NCBI RefSeq assembly: GCF_900155595.1
Contig: NZ_FTPB01000004.1
Location: 310,001-374,000 of the forward strand
Source of the DNA: Actinomyces mediterranea
Lineage (GTDB): Bacteria; Actinomycetota; Actinomycetes; Actinomycetales; Actinomycetaceae
Length of the DNA: 64,000 bases
Direction: 5' to 3'
Shown: one piece after another, positions 37,928-46,659 of the stretch
Layout of the letters: every line of letters starts with the position of its first letter
Position numbering within the stretch: the first letter of the stretch is position 1
Position numbers and translations under genes: made by a program
The notes under the pieces: model-generated
Database searches by the model: none
The model's input: the letters and a program-made list of their open reading frames with translations, nothing else
What the model was told of the DNA's origin: nothing

Positions 37928-39295
37928 TCAGGAGGACGCGGCATCCGCGATCCGCATCGCGGAAATGATCGAGAGGACTGAAACGAGCAACGCGATGAGC
38001 GGGGCGGGGGCGTAGGACAGGTCGCCCGTGACGCCGATGAAGGTCCATGCGGACAGCGCGATGGAGACGACGGCGAGTTCGACGGCACTCCCTGCGGAGT
38101 CTGCGACTTGGAGCCAGCTCGACACCTTCCCGTGCTCTTCGGGCCTTGACAGTCCGAGGGTGAGGACCGACAGGGTGGAGTGCATCATCCCGGTTCCCGC
38201 TCCGCAGCAGAACCATCCGACGAGTGCGGGCCATACGGGCCAGTCGGCGTTGACGAGGCCGACAACGGGGATGAGTCCCGCAGTGAGCAGGATGACACCG
38301 ATGACGGGCAGGCGCATCCGCGCGTTCCCGTCGCGGACTCGGGATTGCAGTGTTGCGCCGAATGCCCACGACACGGTCCCCACCGTGACGGCCAGGGACG
38401 CCGAGTCGGCATGCCAGTGGTGGACGCGCTGAAGGACGAGGGGGATGAAGGCGCTGGCCCCCGCCTGGGCTCCCATGGCGAAGAGGCGAGTCATGATCGC
38501 GGAGGGGACGCCGCGGCGCAGGGTGAAGGCCCCCTTGGGCATCAGTCGGGGCAGCGCCCAGCCGGTCAGAACAAGGCCCGCGAGGGTAAGCGCGATGAGC
38601 CGCCATTGGCCGAGGGCGCCTGCAAGTTGAAGGAGCAGGACACCCGATCCGCAGACGAGGGCGAGTATTGCCAGGCGCGACAGCTGCGCGGGCTGTCGAG
38701 CCCGATCCGATGCGAGTCTCCTCAACACTGAGACGAGGGGGAGCGTCGCGATCGCGGCGAGGAGGGGGACGGCCCAGAACACGGGGCGCCACCCCACATG
38801 TGTCGCAGCGTATCCGGCGATGGCGGGACCGATGAGTGAGGGGAGCACCCAGGCCAGTGAGAAGGCGGCGAAGAAGGAGGGTCGGTGCTCGGGCGGGGCG
38901 ACTGATCCGATGAAGACATAGAGGGGAACGATGATGAGGCCGCCGCCGATCCCTTGGATGAGGCGTCCCACGACGAATATCCAGATCTGTGGGGCGAAGC
39001 CGGAGACGAGCAGCCCGACGGTGAAGAAGGACAGGCCCACGAGGAGGACCTTCGCGGGGCCCCGCGAGTCGGCGAGGGCGCCCGCGATGACTGTCGCCGC
39101 GAGTTGGGCCGCCATGGAGGAGCCGGAGGCGACGGAGAACCACTGTTCGGCGTCGAGATCCTCCACCACATTCGGCATGATCGTCGTTGTCGCTAGGCCC
39201 TCGAAAGCGGCGAGGGTGATGAGCATGACGGAGCCGATGAGCAGTGAAATCTCCAGTGGTTTCCACGGTGGGGAAGCGGGGCGGGAGTCTGTCAC
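37928..39295 (-). CDS. MFS transporter (drug:H+ antiporter-like)
   Basis: A 455-residue polytopic protein with roughly 12-14 membrane helices. It has an [15 protein letters not shown] loop (motif A-like) and [21 protein letters not shown] (motif B-like), as in DHA2/EmrB-type exporters. The GTG start at 39295 has a weak ribosome site. It is divergent from aspS, 101 bp away. Substrate is unknown; efflux of a toxic compound is the family norm. Confidence 0.85.
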   Translation of the reverse strand: MTDSRPASPPWKPLEISLLIGSVMLITLAAFEGLATTTIMPNVVEDLDAEQWFSVASGSSMAAQLAATVIAGALADSRGPAKVLLVGLSFFTVGLLVSGFAPQIWIFVVGRLIQGIGGGLIIVPLYVFIGSVAPPEHRPSFFAAFSLAWVLPSLIGPAIAGYAATHVGWRPVFWAVPLLAAIATLPLVSVLRRLASDRARQPAQLSRLAILALVCGSGVLLLQLAGALGQWRLIALTLAGLVLTGWALPRLMPKGAFTLRRGVPSAIMTRLFAMGAQAGASAFIPLVLQRVHHWHADSASLAVTVGTVSWAFGATLQSRVRDGNARMRLPVIGVILLTAGLIPVVGLVNADWPVWPALVGWFCCGAGTGMMHSTLSVLTLGLSRPEEHGKVSSWLQVADSAGSAVELAVVSIALSAWTFIGVTGDLSYAPAPLIALLVSVLSIISAMRIADAASS

Positions 39296-39341
39296 CGGGG
39301 AATCTTCTCACCCCGATTGCGAAGAGACCAACAAGTGGGCG

Positions 39342-39347
39342 TAAACT
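39342..39347 (+). promoter_or_regulatory. candidate -10 box for aspS
   Basis: TAAACT, with about 49 nt to the aspS GTG. Confidence 0.4.
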
Positions 39348-39396
39348 CACCATGCCGCCGCCCGTCTCGCGGATGGTACTGATGAAAGGAATAGAC

Positions 39397-41205
39397 GTGC
39401 TTCGCACCCACCACATCGCCGAGCTCGGCGTCGAGGTTATCGGACAGACCGTGACACTGACCGGATGGGTCGATCGACGGCGCGATCACGGGGGAGTCGC
39501 CTTCGTCGACCTGCGCGACGCCTCGGGCATCGCCCAGATCGTCGTCCGCGATGAGTCCGTTGCCCACGAACTGCGCTCCGAATTCGTCCTCAAGGTGACC
39601 GGCGAGGTCTGCGCCCGCCCCGAGGGCAATGAGAATCCGAATCTGCCGACCGGCGCGATCGAGGTGATGGGGGACGATATCGAGATCCTCAACCCCTGCG
39701 CGCCTCTTCCTTTCCAGGTGTCGTCCCACGCTGAGGATTCGGGGAATGTCGGCGAGGAGACGAGGCTCAAGTACCGCTACCTCGATCTTCGCCGCGAGCC
39801 CGAACAGTACGCCCTGCGCTTGCGCTCCAAGGTGTCGCGGGCAGCGCGAGACACCCTCTACGAGCACGATTTCGTCGAGATCGAGACTCCGACGCTGACC
39901 CGCTCGACCCCCGAGGGCGCCCGCGACTTCATCGTCCCGGCGCGACTGTCGCCAGGATCGTGGTACGCGCTTCCCCAGTCCCCGCAGCTGTTCAAGCAGA
40001 TGCTCATGGTCGCGGGCATGGAGCGCTACTTCCAGATCGCGCGCTGTTACCGCGATGAGGACTTCCGTGCGGACCGCCAGCCCGAGTTCACCCAGCTCGA
40101 CATTGAGATGAGCTTCGTCGACCAGGATGACGTCATCAAGGTCGCCGAGGATGTCATGACGGCCGTGTGGAAGCTCATCGGTTACGATCTGCCGACGCCC
40201 CTGCCGCGTATGACGTACAAGGACGCGATGGAGCGCTACGGCTCGGATAAGCCGGATCTGCGTTTCGGCCTCGAGCTGACCGACCTCACCGAGTACTTCG
40301 CCAATACGACGTTCCGCGTCTTTCAGGCGCCCTATGTCGGCGCCGTCGTCATGCCCGGGGGAGGCTCCCAGCCCAGGCGCACCTTCGACAAGTGGCAGGA
40401 GTGGGCCAGGGCCCGCGGAGCCAAGGGGCTGGCTTATGTGACGATCAGTGAGGACGGGACCCTGGGCGGTCCCGTCGCGAAGAACATCACCGAAGCGGAG
40501 CGCGAGGGTCTTGCCGCTGCGACCGGGGCCAACCCCGGCGACTGCATCTTCTTCGGAGCGGGGGAGGCGACCGCCGTCCGCGAACTCCTGGGTGCTGCGC
40601 GCCTCGAGATCGGCAAGCGCTGTGATCTCATTGACCCTGATGCGTGGGCATTCACGTGGGTCGTTGACGCGCCCCTGTTCAAGCCGACGGGAATCGCGGA
40701 GGCGGAGGGCGATGTCGCTCTCGGGCACAGCGCCTGGACCGCCGTGCACCACGCCTTCACATCGCCCAAGCCCGAATGGTTGGACTCCTTCGACAAGGAT
40801 CCCGCGAACGCCCTCGCCTACGCCTATGACATCGTCTGCAACGGCAATGAGATCGGCGGCGGATCGATTCGTATCCACCGCCGCGATGTGCAGAACCGGG
40901 TTTTCAATGTCATGGGCATTGGCGATGAGGAGGCGCGGGAGCAGTTCGGCTTCCTCCTCGACGCCTTCCAATTCGGTGCGCCGCCCCACGGCGGTATTGC
41001 TTTCGGCTGGGACCGCATTGTGGCGCTGTTGACGAAGGCGGAGTCGATCCGCGATGTCATCGCGTTCCCGAAGTCGGGCGGCGGCTACGATCCGCTCACC
41101 GATGCTCCCGCTCCGATTACGCCGCTGCAGCGCAAGGAGGCGGGTGTCGACGCGACCCCGAAGAAGCGGGGCGAAGAGGCATCCGCCGACGAGAGCGCAT
41201 CATGA
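39397..41205 (+). CDS. aspS: aspartyl-tRNA synthetase
   Basis: A 602-residue bacterial-type class II synthetase. An OB anticodon domain opens the protein ([22 protein letters not shown]). Motif 2 ([18 protein letters not shown]), a GAD insertion domain and motif 3 (GIAFGWDRI) follow. GTG 39397 has AAAGGA 6 nt upstream and begins at the conserved [12 protein letters not shown] 39382 is possible. It may charge both tRNA-Asp and tRNA-Asn if no asnS exists, which this window cannot show. Confidence 0.96.
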   Translation: MLRTHHIAELGVEVIGQTVTLTGWVDRRRDHGGVAFVDLRDASGIAQIVVRDESVAHELRSEFVLKVTGEVCARPEGNENPNLPTGAIEVMGDDIEILNPCAPLPFQVSSHAEDSGNVGEETRLKYRYLDLRREPEQYALRLRSKVSRAARDTLYEHDFVEIETPTLTRSTPEGARDFIVPARLSPGSWYALPQSPQLFKQMLMVAGMERYFQIARCYRDEDFRADRQPEFTQLDIEMSFVDQDDVIKVAEDVMTAVWKLIGYDLPTPLPRMTYKDAMERYGSDKPDLRFGLELTDLTEYFANTTFRVFQAPYVGAVVMPGGGSQPRRTFDKWQEWARARGAKGLAYVTISEDGTLGGPVAKNITEAEREGLAAATGANPGDCIFFGAGEATAVRELLGAARLEIGKRCDLIDPDAWAFTWVVDAPLFKPTGIAEAEGDVALGHSAWTAVHHAFTSPKPEWLDSFDKDPANALAYAYDIVCNGNEIGGGSIRIHRRDVQNRVFNVMGIGDEEAREQFGFLLDAFQFGAPPHGGIAFGWDRIVALLTKAESIRDVIAFPKSGGGYDPLTDAPAPITPLQRKEAGVDATPKKRGEEASADESAS

Positions 41206-41223
41206 TCGATCGGGGGTGTCACT

Positions 41224-41238
41224 GTCATCAGTGATGAC
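41224..41238. repeat. 15-bp palindrome after aspS
   Basis: GTCATCA-G-TGATGAC, a perfect dyad 19 nt after the aspS stop and just before a terminator hairpin. No protein-binding class is recognised. Confidence 0.3.
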
Positions 41239-41249
41239 CGTGGTCCTCA

Positions 41250-41279
41250 AGGGGCGGTGGAAGGGATTCCGCCGCCCCT
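41250..41279 (+). terminator. terminator hairpin after aspS
   Basis: A 13-bp stem (AGGGGCGGTGGAA with TTCCGCCGCCCCT, one G-U pair) and a 4-nt loop. Confidence 0.65.
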
Positions 41280-41314
41280 CGGTGCGTCTTCTGGAGACAT
41301 CTGCGCGAGAGTTT

Positions 41315-41341
41315 GGAATATGCCTAATATTGGACTATTCC
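41315..41341. promoter_or_regulatory. candidate PadR operator
   Basis: An imperfect 27-bp palindrome with GGAATA and TATTCC outer arms and CC/GG inner matches (9 of 13 positions symmetric). It ends 5 bp upstream of the TATGAT -10 box, so a bound repressor would block RNA polymerase. Autoregulation is inferred. Confidence 0.5.
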
Positions 41342-41346
41342 ATTGT

Positions 41347-41352
41347 TATGAT
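41347..41352 (+). promoter_or_regulatory. -10 box for padR
   Basis: TATGAT ends 6 nt before ATG 41359, predicting a leaderless mRNA. Confidence 0.5.
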
Positions 41353-41358
41353 GCCTCT

Positions 41359-41784
41359 ATGGCATCGTCGATGACGCGGAACTCCTTCTGGATACTCACC
41401 GTCCTCGCCCAGGGGCGCAGGCACGGCTACGACATCATGCGCGACGTTGAAGCTCTGTCGAAGGGACGCGCCGTCATGAAGACAACGACTCTGTACGCAG
41501 CCCTCGAACGCCTCGAGAAGACCGGCCTCATCGCCGCCGATGGGGAGGAGATCGTCGCCGGGCGCGCCCGGCGCTACTACCGACTCACCGACGAGGGCGG
41601 GGCCACCCTTGAAGAGGCGGTGGAAGAACTCGACGAACTCACCAGTGCAGCGCGCGACTCCCTCGCAGCGTTGAAGAGGACGATCCGACCGGTCCTCAGC
41701 CCCCGGCCATGGACTGCTGATCGCGTCAATCGGACGCTGTGCGTCGCATGGATCGCGGCAGACGTGAAAGGAGAACTCGCATGA
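41359..41784 (+). CDS. PadR-family transcriptional regulator
   Basis: A 141-residue winged-helix repressor. The N-terminal FWILTVLAQGRRHGYDIMRDVEAL and TTTLYAALERLEKTGLI are the PadR DNA-binding core, and a C-terminal helix provides dimerisation. ATG 41359 follows a -10 box by 6 nt; ATG 41371 is possible. The palindrome at 41315-41341 is probably its operator. Its stop overlaps the start of the following membrane protein gene (ATGA), the usual PadR-target arrangement. Confidence 0.88.
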   Translation: MASSMTRNSFWILTVLAQGRRHGYDIMRDVEALSKGRAVMKTTTLYAALERLEKTGLIAADGEEIVAGRARRYYRLTDEGGATLEEAVEELDELTSAARDSLAALKRTIRPVLSPRPWTADRVNRTLCVAWIAADVKGELA

Positions 41785-43268
41785 TCGACGAGAAGGCCTT
41801 CGAACGCCTGCTCCGCTACTACCCGAAGCAGTGGCGCGATGACTTCGCGGAGGTCTTCATCGCCACGGCTCTCGACGATGCGCGCGCACGGGGACTCAAG
41901 CGGCCCGACGGGCGCTTGCGACTGTCGGCCGTGGCCAACGGCCTGGGCATGAGGTTGACGCTCAGGGCGGCGATGATCCTCTCCGGCCTCGCCATCCCGC
42001 TGGCCTACCTCTATCAGGGGATGTACACCTCCTTCTTGTTCTACACCCTGGGGATACGGGACATGATGGAGACCGCCCCGTACAAGGCGATCGTGGATGG
42101 CGCCGAATTATTCGTCGGCAACTTCCTCCTGCCTGTGCTCGTGATGATCGCAGCGGTGTGTCTCATTGCCGGAAAGTCCGCTATTACTCCGCCCCGCGCA
42201 TTGGCAGTAGCGGCAACCTTCAGTGTCGCGGCGCTCATCAGTTCGATCATGAGAGCGATGTGGATCATCGCAGCAAGAAACGGTGAGGAGCCCCCTGCTC
42301 CGGCATTGAAGGAGGCCGCCGACGCACTGTGGTGGGTGTTCATCCTCATCGCCGTGTGTGCCGTCGTGCTCGTCGTCGATCAACTCCTCGAAGCGAGAGT
42401 CCCGATCACTCCTGTGCGATGGGCCCTTGCACTCCTCATCGGACTGCCATTCGGATTCATGGCTGCGGCCCTGTCCGAAATACCCTTCGCATCGCTCGTC
42501 TTCGCCATCCCCATTTTTCTCGTCTCGGTGATGCTTCGGCTACGCCAATGGGCGGGCGCATCCGCGCCGGACAGCGCTGTGAGCATCACGGGCGTGCGCA
42601 GAGTCCGCGTCCCGATGAACGCACGGATCGCGGTCACGCTCCTCGCCCTCATTGGCCTGGTCATGGCCTCGTTGGAGATGTCCTTCGGATTCTTGCCGGG
42701 GATCGTCGACCTCGTCGCCGAGGTGACGGGGAAAGACTCGCATCCGGGGGCTCTGCTCTCCATCTCCTACAACGACTGGGCCGTGATCTCCGTGTTCCCC
42801 ATGCTCATCGCGTGGGGGATCTGCGAATCGGCTCATCGGAAGGGGGCGCGCCTGCACATCTGGGGCCCCATCGTCTTGCTCATGCTCTCTTGGGCGATGG
42901 TCACCGCGATGATGGTCTCCGCCTTCAACTCGAGCCAGTGGGTCCAGTGGCTCTACGATGTGCTCCGCCCGGTGACGGGGGATCCGAAGGGATTCGGGGC
43001 GATCATGCTGTGTTTCGTCCCCGCCTCAACGGCGGCCGTCGTGTGGCTCGTCGACCGCCACGTTCCCGCGATCGCGTGGATGCGCCTGCTCGCTGCGATC
43101 GCGGTCGCGACGGGCTGGTACTTCCTGTCGTTCTTCGTCGTGATGGGGACGCCCTTCTTCTTCAGCCCGGCGCTGTGCATCATCGTGGTCATCAGAGTGT
43201 GGACCACGCGCAGGCGCATTCGTGTGAGCGAGGGGACGGAGCACCATTCGCCCGCGTCGGGTCAGTGA
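41781..43268 (+). CDS. polytopic membrane protein paired with PadR
   Basis: A 495-residue protein with about 11-12 hydrophobic segments. The N-terminal cytoplasmic motif ERLLRYYPKQWRDDFAEVFIATALDD resembles the short Tyr-Pro-x-x-Trp-Arg prefix found on many PadR-linked membrane proteins and permeases. No transport or enzyme signature is recognised. AAGGAG precedes ATG 41781. Co-translation with PadR suggests it is the regulated output, perhaps in envelope stress or antimicrobial resistance. Function is unknown. Confidence 0.7.
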   Translation: MIDEKAFERLLRYYPKQWRDDFAEVFIATALDDARARGLKRPDGRLRLSAVANGLGMRLTLRAAMILSGLAIPLAYLYQGMYTSFLFYTLGIRDMMETAPYKAIVDGAELFVGNFLLPVLVMIAAVCLIAGKSAITPPRALAVAATFSVAALISSIMRAMWIIAARNGEEPPAPALKEAADALWWVFILIAVCAVVLVVDQLLEARVPITPVRWALALLIGLPFGFMAAALSEIPFASLVFAIPIFLVSVMLRLRQWAGASAPDSAVSITGVRRVRVPMNARIAVTLLALIGLVMASLEMSFGFLPGIVDLVAEVTGKDSHPGALLSISYNDWAVISVFPMLIAWGICESAHRKGARLHIWGPIVLLMLSWAMVTAMMVSAFNSSQWVQWLYDVLRPVTGDPKGFGAIMLCFVPASTAAVVWLVDRHVPAIAWMRLLAAIAVATGWYFLSFFVVMGTPFFFSPALCIIVVIRVWTTRRRIRVSEGTEHHSPASGQ

Positions 43269-43275
43269 ACTACGG

Positions 43276-43281
43276 CACAAT
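43276..43281 (+). promoter_or_regulatory. -10-like box for yciO
   Basis: CACAAT ends 6 nt before ATG 43288. It is weaker than the other -10 boxes because the first base differs from TANNNT. Confidence 0.35.
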
Positions 43282-43287
43282 GGAGCC

Positions 43288-43905
43288 ATGTCGTATGTAG
43301 AGATGCACCCCGTGAACCCGCAGACCCGATTCGTGACGAGGGCCGTCGACACGCTCAAGAGCGGTGGGGTCATCGCCCTGCCCACCGACTCCGGTTACGC
43401 CATCGCCTGCACCCTAGGGAACAAGCAGGGGATGGACATCATCCGTCAGGTGCGCAGGCTCGATGACAAGCACAATTTCTCCCTCCTGTGCCACTCCTTT
43501 GCTCAACTCGGAGAGCTCGTCATCGTCGACAATTCGCAATTCCGGACGATCAAGGCCCTCACACCCGGCCCCTATACTTTCATCCTGCCCGGCACGAAGG
43601 AAGTGCCGCGCATGACCCTCAACAAGAAGAAGCACACCGTCGGAGTGCGGATCCCCGACCACGTCATCACGCAGGCGATCGTCGCGAGTCTCGCAGAACC
43701 ACTGCTGTGCTCGACCCTGATTCTTCCGGGCGAAGAGGATCCCCTCATTGACGGTTTCGAGGTCGACGATCGGATAGGTGCGCTCATCGACCTCGTCGTC
43801 GTCGGCCCCGTCGGAGTCGCCGGTGCGACAACCGTCATCGACTTCACCGAGCGCCCCGCAGTCGTTGCGCGAAAGGGCGCGGGAGACACCTCCCTCTTCG
43901 AATGA
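43288..43905 (+). CDS. yciO: YciO-type Sua5/YrdC-domain protein
   Basis: A 205-residue YrdC-fold protein. The N-terminal IHP/MHPVNPQTRF-like start, GGVIALPTDSGYAIAC, HNFSLLC, NNTPG-like LTPGPYTFILPGTKEVPR and TVIDFTERPAVVARKGAGD align along their whole length with E. coli YciO as I remember it. YrdC proteins make threonylcarbamoyl-AMP for tRNA t6A; YciO is a paralogue that is usually not the main enzyme. Single-domain; no Sua5 C-terminal domain. Confidence 0.85.
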   Translation: MSYVEMHPVNPQTRFVTRAVDTLKSGGVIALPTDSGYAIACTLGNKQGMDIIRQVRRLDDKHNFSLLCHSFAQLGELVIVDNSQFRTIKALTPGPYTFILPGTKEVPRMTLNKKKHTVGVRIPDHVITQAIVASLAEPLLCSTLILPGEEDPLIDGFEVDDRIGALIDLVVVGPVGVAGATTVIDFTERPAVVARKGAGDTSLFE

Positions 43906-43940
43906 GAGTGCCCGCAGGGCGCGGCCCCTTGAGAAACTGT

Positions 43941-43946
43941 TAGTCT
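43941..43946 (+). promoter_or_regulatory. candidate -10 box for the secreted protein gene
   Basis: TAGTCT about 60 nt upstream of GTG 44006. Confidence 0.35.
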
Positions 43947-44005
43947 GTGTGACGTCAGCAATTCAACGATCCACATGGGGTCTCACACGCGGGGGGAGGA
44001 AACCA

Positions 44006-44737
44006 GTGCGTACTCGGCTAGCGCAGCGCCATCGGAACCGGGGCGCCGTCCTCTTAAGGCGCACTCTTGTCGCGCTCATCGCCGGTGCCGCTTCGCTGAC
44101 ATGCATCGCCCCCGCCCATGCCGAGGCCACGACGGGTGGAACGCCCGACGATCCGCGCATTATCGGTTCGGATCGGACGATGCTCACCGCCCACGGCCCC
44201 TGCACGGGAGCAGGGGAGGGGGCGCATGTGATCGTCATCCTCGACGAGGGCGATGCCGAGCCGCGCAACCGGGAAACTCCACCCGTCAATGTCGACGGAT
44301 ACCAGGTGTCTCAATGGACGAGCGATGTCGTTGAGGCGGACGCCTATGAAGTCGCGATTGACATTCCCAATGGCAAGAACACCCGCAATGGCGCATCCTG
44401 GGAGCCCGGGACCGACCACAGCCTCACCATTGTCGGCATCGATGCATTCGGTCAAGTCATCGCCAACTGCAAGACGACCTGGTACATCCGGATCGAGGGG
44501 CTATTCGATACCGATTCCGCCCAATCGGCGCCGCCAGTCGAACCGGTCCAACCCATCGAGCCCATTGAATCCGAAGCGGAAAAGACGATGTCGGTGCAGA
44601 CGGGCTCGAGCCCCGCCCCTCCCCCCGTGCCGAACAGCGGACCCGCAGCCAATGGCGACAGGGGTGCAGCTGCCGCCCCCCTCCCGGTCCAAGACGGAGA
44701 CAGTCGACGCCATGAGGCGCACGGGATAGGTAGTTAG
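44006..44737 (+). CDS. secreted protein with Pro-rich tail, probably truncated
   Basis: 243 residues. A Sec signal peptide (basic N-region, hydrophobic LLRRTLVALIAGAASLTCIAPAHA, likely cleavage after AHA near residue 39) precedes an unknown extracellular domain of about 125 residues (two Cys). A Pro/Glu-rich linker (PPVEPVQPIEPIESEAEK) follows. GTG 44006 has GGGAGGA 5-6 nt upstream. The protein ends with an unstructured SRRHEAHGIGS and has no anchor. A start-less frame 90 nt downstream encodes another Pro/Glu-rich linker and a membrane helix, so this is probably the N-terminal part of a broken membrane-anchored surface protein. Confidence 0.7.
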   Translation: MRTRLAQRHRNRGAVLLRRTLVALIAGAASLTCIAPAHAEATTGGTPDDPRIIGSDRTMLTAHGPCTGAGEGAHVIVILDEGDAEPRNRETPPVNVDGYQVSQWTSDVVEADAYEVAIDIPNGKNTRNGASWEPGTDHSLTIVGIDAFGQVIANCKTTWYIRIEGLFDTDSAQSAPPVEPVQPIEPIESEAEKTMSVQTGSSPAPPPVPNSGPAANGDRGAAAAPLPVQDGDSRRHEAHGIGS

Positions 44738-44825
44738 GCAGTTGCAATTCCTTTCAATAATTTGCCGGACAAGCCCCCGCCACGGTTTCCGCCTCTCTTT
44801 TCTCCGGCAGCATCAGATGTGTTAA
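44738..44825. other. non-coding gap with lower GC inside a broken gene
   Basis: About 90 nt with visibly more A/T than its surroundings (for example the run around 44745-44763). It has stops in the frames of both flanking pieces. No insertion-sequence ends or target duplication are visible. Confidence 0.4.
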
Positions 44826-45188
44826 AGGGCCGGGGCGCCCCTGATCGAGCAAGTCATAGGTCCCCGCGCGCGATCATCGTCCCAGGCCCCGCCAGCACCG
44901 ACCGAGCCCACGAATGAGCCGACGGCCGCGGACCCGGCCGATATCGGGGAAAAAGAGGAGGAAGAGTCCGCAGCGACGTCGCCCCCGGCATCGTCGCCCC
45001 CTCTTCAGGCCTCGGAGTCCGGTTCGAAGCTCCTGTCCGTTCACAGCCTTGAAGAGGCGTCCGTCGGCGGGCAGGGAACCGTATCTGCCGTCAATTCCGT
45101 CCTCATCGGGACCGCCGGCCTGCTCATGGTCGTCGGCCTCGGCGTCATTGCGCACGTCCTGTCCTTCCTGCCCGGTTCCAGACCGTAA
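44826..45188 (+). pseudogene. 3' fragment of a membrane-anchored surface protein
   Basis: An open frame of 120 codons with no ATG, GTG or TTG before its membrane segment. It reads a Pro/Thr/Glu linker (PAPPAPTEPTNEPTAAD), an acidic EKEEEESA stretch, and a C-terminal hydrophobic helix (VLIGTAGLLMVVGLGVIAHVL) ending at TAA 45186-45188. It is in a different frame from the secreted protein at 44006-44737. The linker composition matches, so the two are best read as pieces of one gene separated by an indel or small insertion. Confidence 0.55.
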
Positions 45189-45193
45189 CCCTC

Positions 45194-46537
45194 ATGGATC
45201 TCTTCGATTCGTCATCGCTCGACGACGACGGCTCCATCGCCTACAGCGCAGACGCTCCACTCGCCGTGCGGATGCGGCCGCGCGCTCTCGACGAGGTCGT
45301 CGGCCAGGACCATCTGCTGTCCGAGGGATCCCCCCTGCGCCGCCTCCTCGAACCATCGGCGCCCCGCGCCCCTAAGGTCGCCTCCGTCATCTTGTGGGGG
45401 CCGCCGGGAACCGGGAAGACCACACTCGCCTACCTGGTCGCCAGAGCATCGGGCAGGCACTTCGAAGAACTATCCGCAGTATCCTCCGGAGTCAACGACA
45501 TCCGTGATGTCGTGGCGAGCGCGAAGCGGCGGACTGCGGCCTCGGGAGAGGACACCATCCTCTTCGTCGACGAGGTGCACCGATTCTCGAAGTCTCAGCA
45601 GGACGCCTTGCTGCCCGCAGTGGAGAACCAGTGGGTGACTCTCGTCGCCGCGACGACGGAGAACCCGTCCTTCTCCGTCATCTCGCCGCTGCTGTCCCGC
45701 TCGCTGCTGGTGACCCTCGCCCCCCTGAACCCCGAGGCGATCTCGCAATTACTGACGCGCGCACTCGAGGACGAGCGCGGACTGGGCGGGCGATTCGGCC
45801 TCGACGACGATGCGCGAGAGGGGATCCTCCGGCTGGCGGGCTCCGACGCCAGGAAGTCCCTCACGCTTCTCGAGGCGGCCGCAGGCGCCGCCCTCGACAC
45901 CTCCTCGGAGGAGATCACAGCCTCCCACGTGGAATCGGCGGCGAACCGCGCGCTGGTCAGATGGGACCGCGATCAGCACTACGACATCGCATCCGCCTTC
46001 ATCAAATCCATGAGGGGCTCCGATGTCGACGCCTCACTGCACTACCTCGCGCGGATGATCGAAGCGGGGGAGGACCCGCGTTTCATCGCCCGGCGCGTCA
46101 TGATTGCCGCCGCAGAAGAAATCGGCATGGCTGCGCCGGAAATCCTCGGAGTCACTGTCTCCGCCGCCCAAGCAGTCGCCCTCATCGGGATGCCGGAGGC
46201 GCGGATCATCCTCGCCGAGGCGGTCGTCGCCGTCGCCACCGCACCCAAGTCGAATGCCGTCTACGCGGGCATCGACGCGGCCATCGCGGATCTGCGGGCG
46301 GGAAAAGGGGGGCCCGTCCCCGCGCACCTGCGCGACTCGCACTATGCGGGAGCAGAGCGCCTCGGTCACGGCACCGACTACATCTACGCCCACGACGAAC
46401 CCCACCATGTCGCGGCGCAACAATACCTGCCCGACGACCTCGTGTCGACGGCCTACTACCAGCCGACTGAGAACGGGCATGAGGCGCTCATCACGAAGAG
46501 GCTCGCCGCGATCAGAGAACTGCTCCGCGTGCGCTAA
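45194..46537 (+). CDS. rarA: replication-associated recombination protein RarA
   Basis: A 447-residue AAA+ ATPase of the RarA/MgsA/WRNIP1 family. It has Walker A GPPGTGKTT (about residue 74), Walker B FVDEVHRF, sensor AATTENPSF and the C-terminal tetramerisation region (KSMRGSDVDASLHYLARM). It acts at stalled forks, opening duplex ends. The ATG starts 5 nt after the pseudogene stop. Its stop TAA is part of a candidate -10 box for rpsD. Confidence 0.94.
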   Translation: MDLFDSSSLDDDGSIAYSADAPLAVRMRPRALDEVVGQDHLLSEGSPLRRLLEPSAPRAPKVASVILWGPPGTGKTTLAYLVARASGRHFEELSAVSSGVNDIRDVVASAKRRTAASGEDTILFVDEVHRFSKSQQDALLPAVENQWVTLVAATTENPSFSVISPLLSRSLLVTLAPLNPEAISQLLTRALEDERGLGGRFGLDDDAREGILRLAGSDARKSLTLLEAAAGAALDTSSEEITASHVESAANRALVRWDRDQHYDIASAFIKSMRGSDVDASLHYLARMIEAGEDPRFIARRVMIAAAEEIGMAAPEILGVTVSAAQAVALIGMPEARIILAEAVVAVATAPKSNAVYAGIDAAIADLRAGKGGPVPAHLRDSHYAGAERLGHGTDYIYAHDEPHHVAAQQYLPDDLVSTAYYQPTENGHEALITKRLAAIRELLRVR

Positions 46538-46540
46538 ACT
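46535..46540 (+). promoter_or_regulatory. candidate -10 box for rpsD overlapping the rarA stop
   Basis: TAAACT, whose TAA is the rarA stop codon. It predicts a leader of about 110 nt. Confidence 0.4.
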
Positions 46541-46565
46541 TGCAGGGTTGCCCCAACGGCATCTG

Positions 46566-46632
46566 GGGGTCTTAGCCGAAGGAACATCCGTTCTGGGAGT
46601 CGACCCCGTGGCTGTGCGCCCGCGCAGCTCAC
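46566..46632 (+). promoter_or_regulatory. structured 5' leader of rpsD
   Basis: An outer stem GGGGTC (46566-46571) with GACCCC (46602-46607) encloses a small GAAC/GTTC hairpin. A second GC-rich hairpin follows at 46608-46632. Ribosomal protein S4 autoregulates translation through such leaders in other bacteria, so a protein-binding element is plausible but unproven. Confidence 0.35.
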
Positions 46633-46659
46633 GACACGAGAAACTAGAAAGAAGAGGAA

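Noticed and set aside
37884-39416. 510-codon minus-strand frame overlapping the MFS gene
   Set aside because: Arg/Pro-rich out-of-frame reading of the same strand as the true MFS transporter.
39292-40989. Antisense frame opposite aspS
   Set aside because: aspS motifs are unambiguous; the antisense product shows no motif.
44738-44880. Possible insertion sequence or RNA gene in the gap of the broken surface protein
   Set aside because: No inverted ends, target duplication, transposase remnant or tRNA-like fold could be found.
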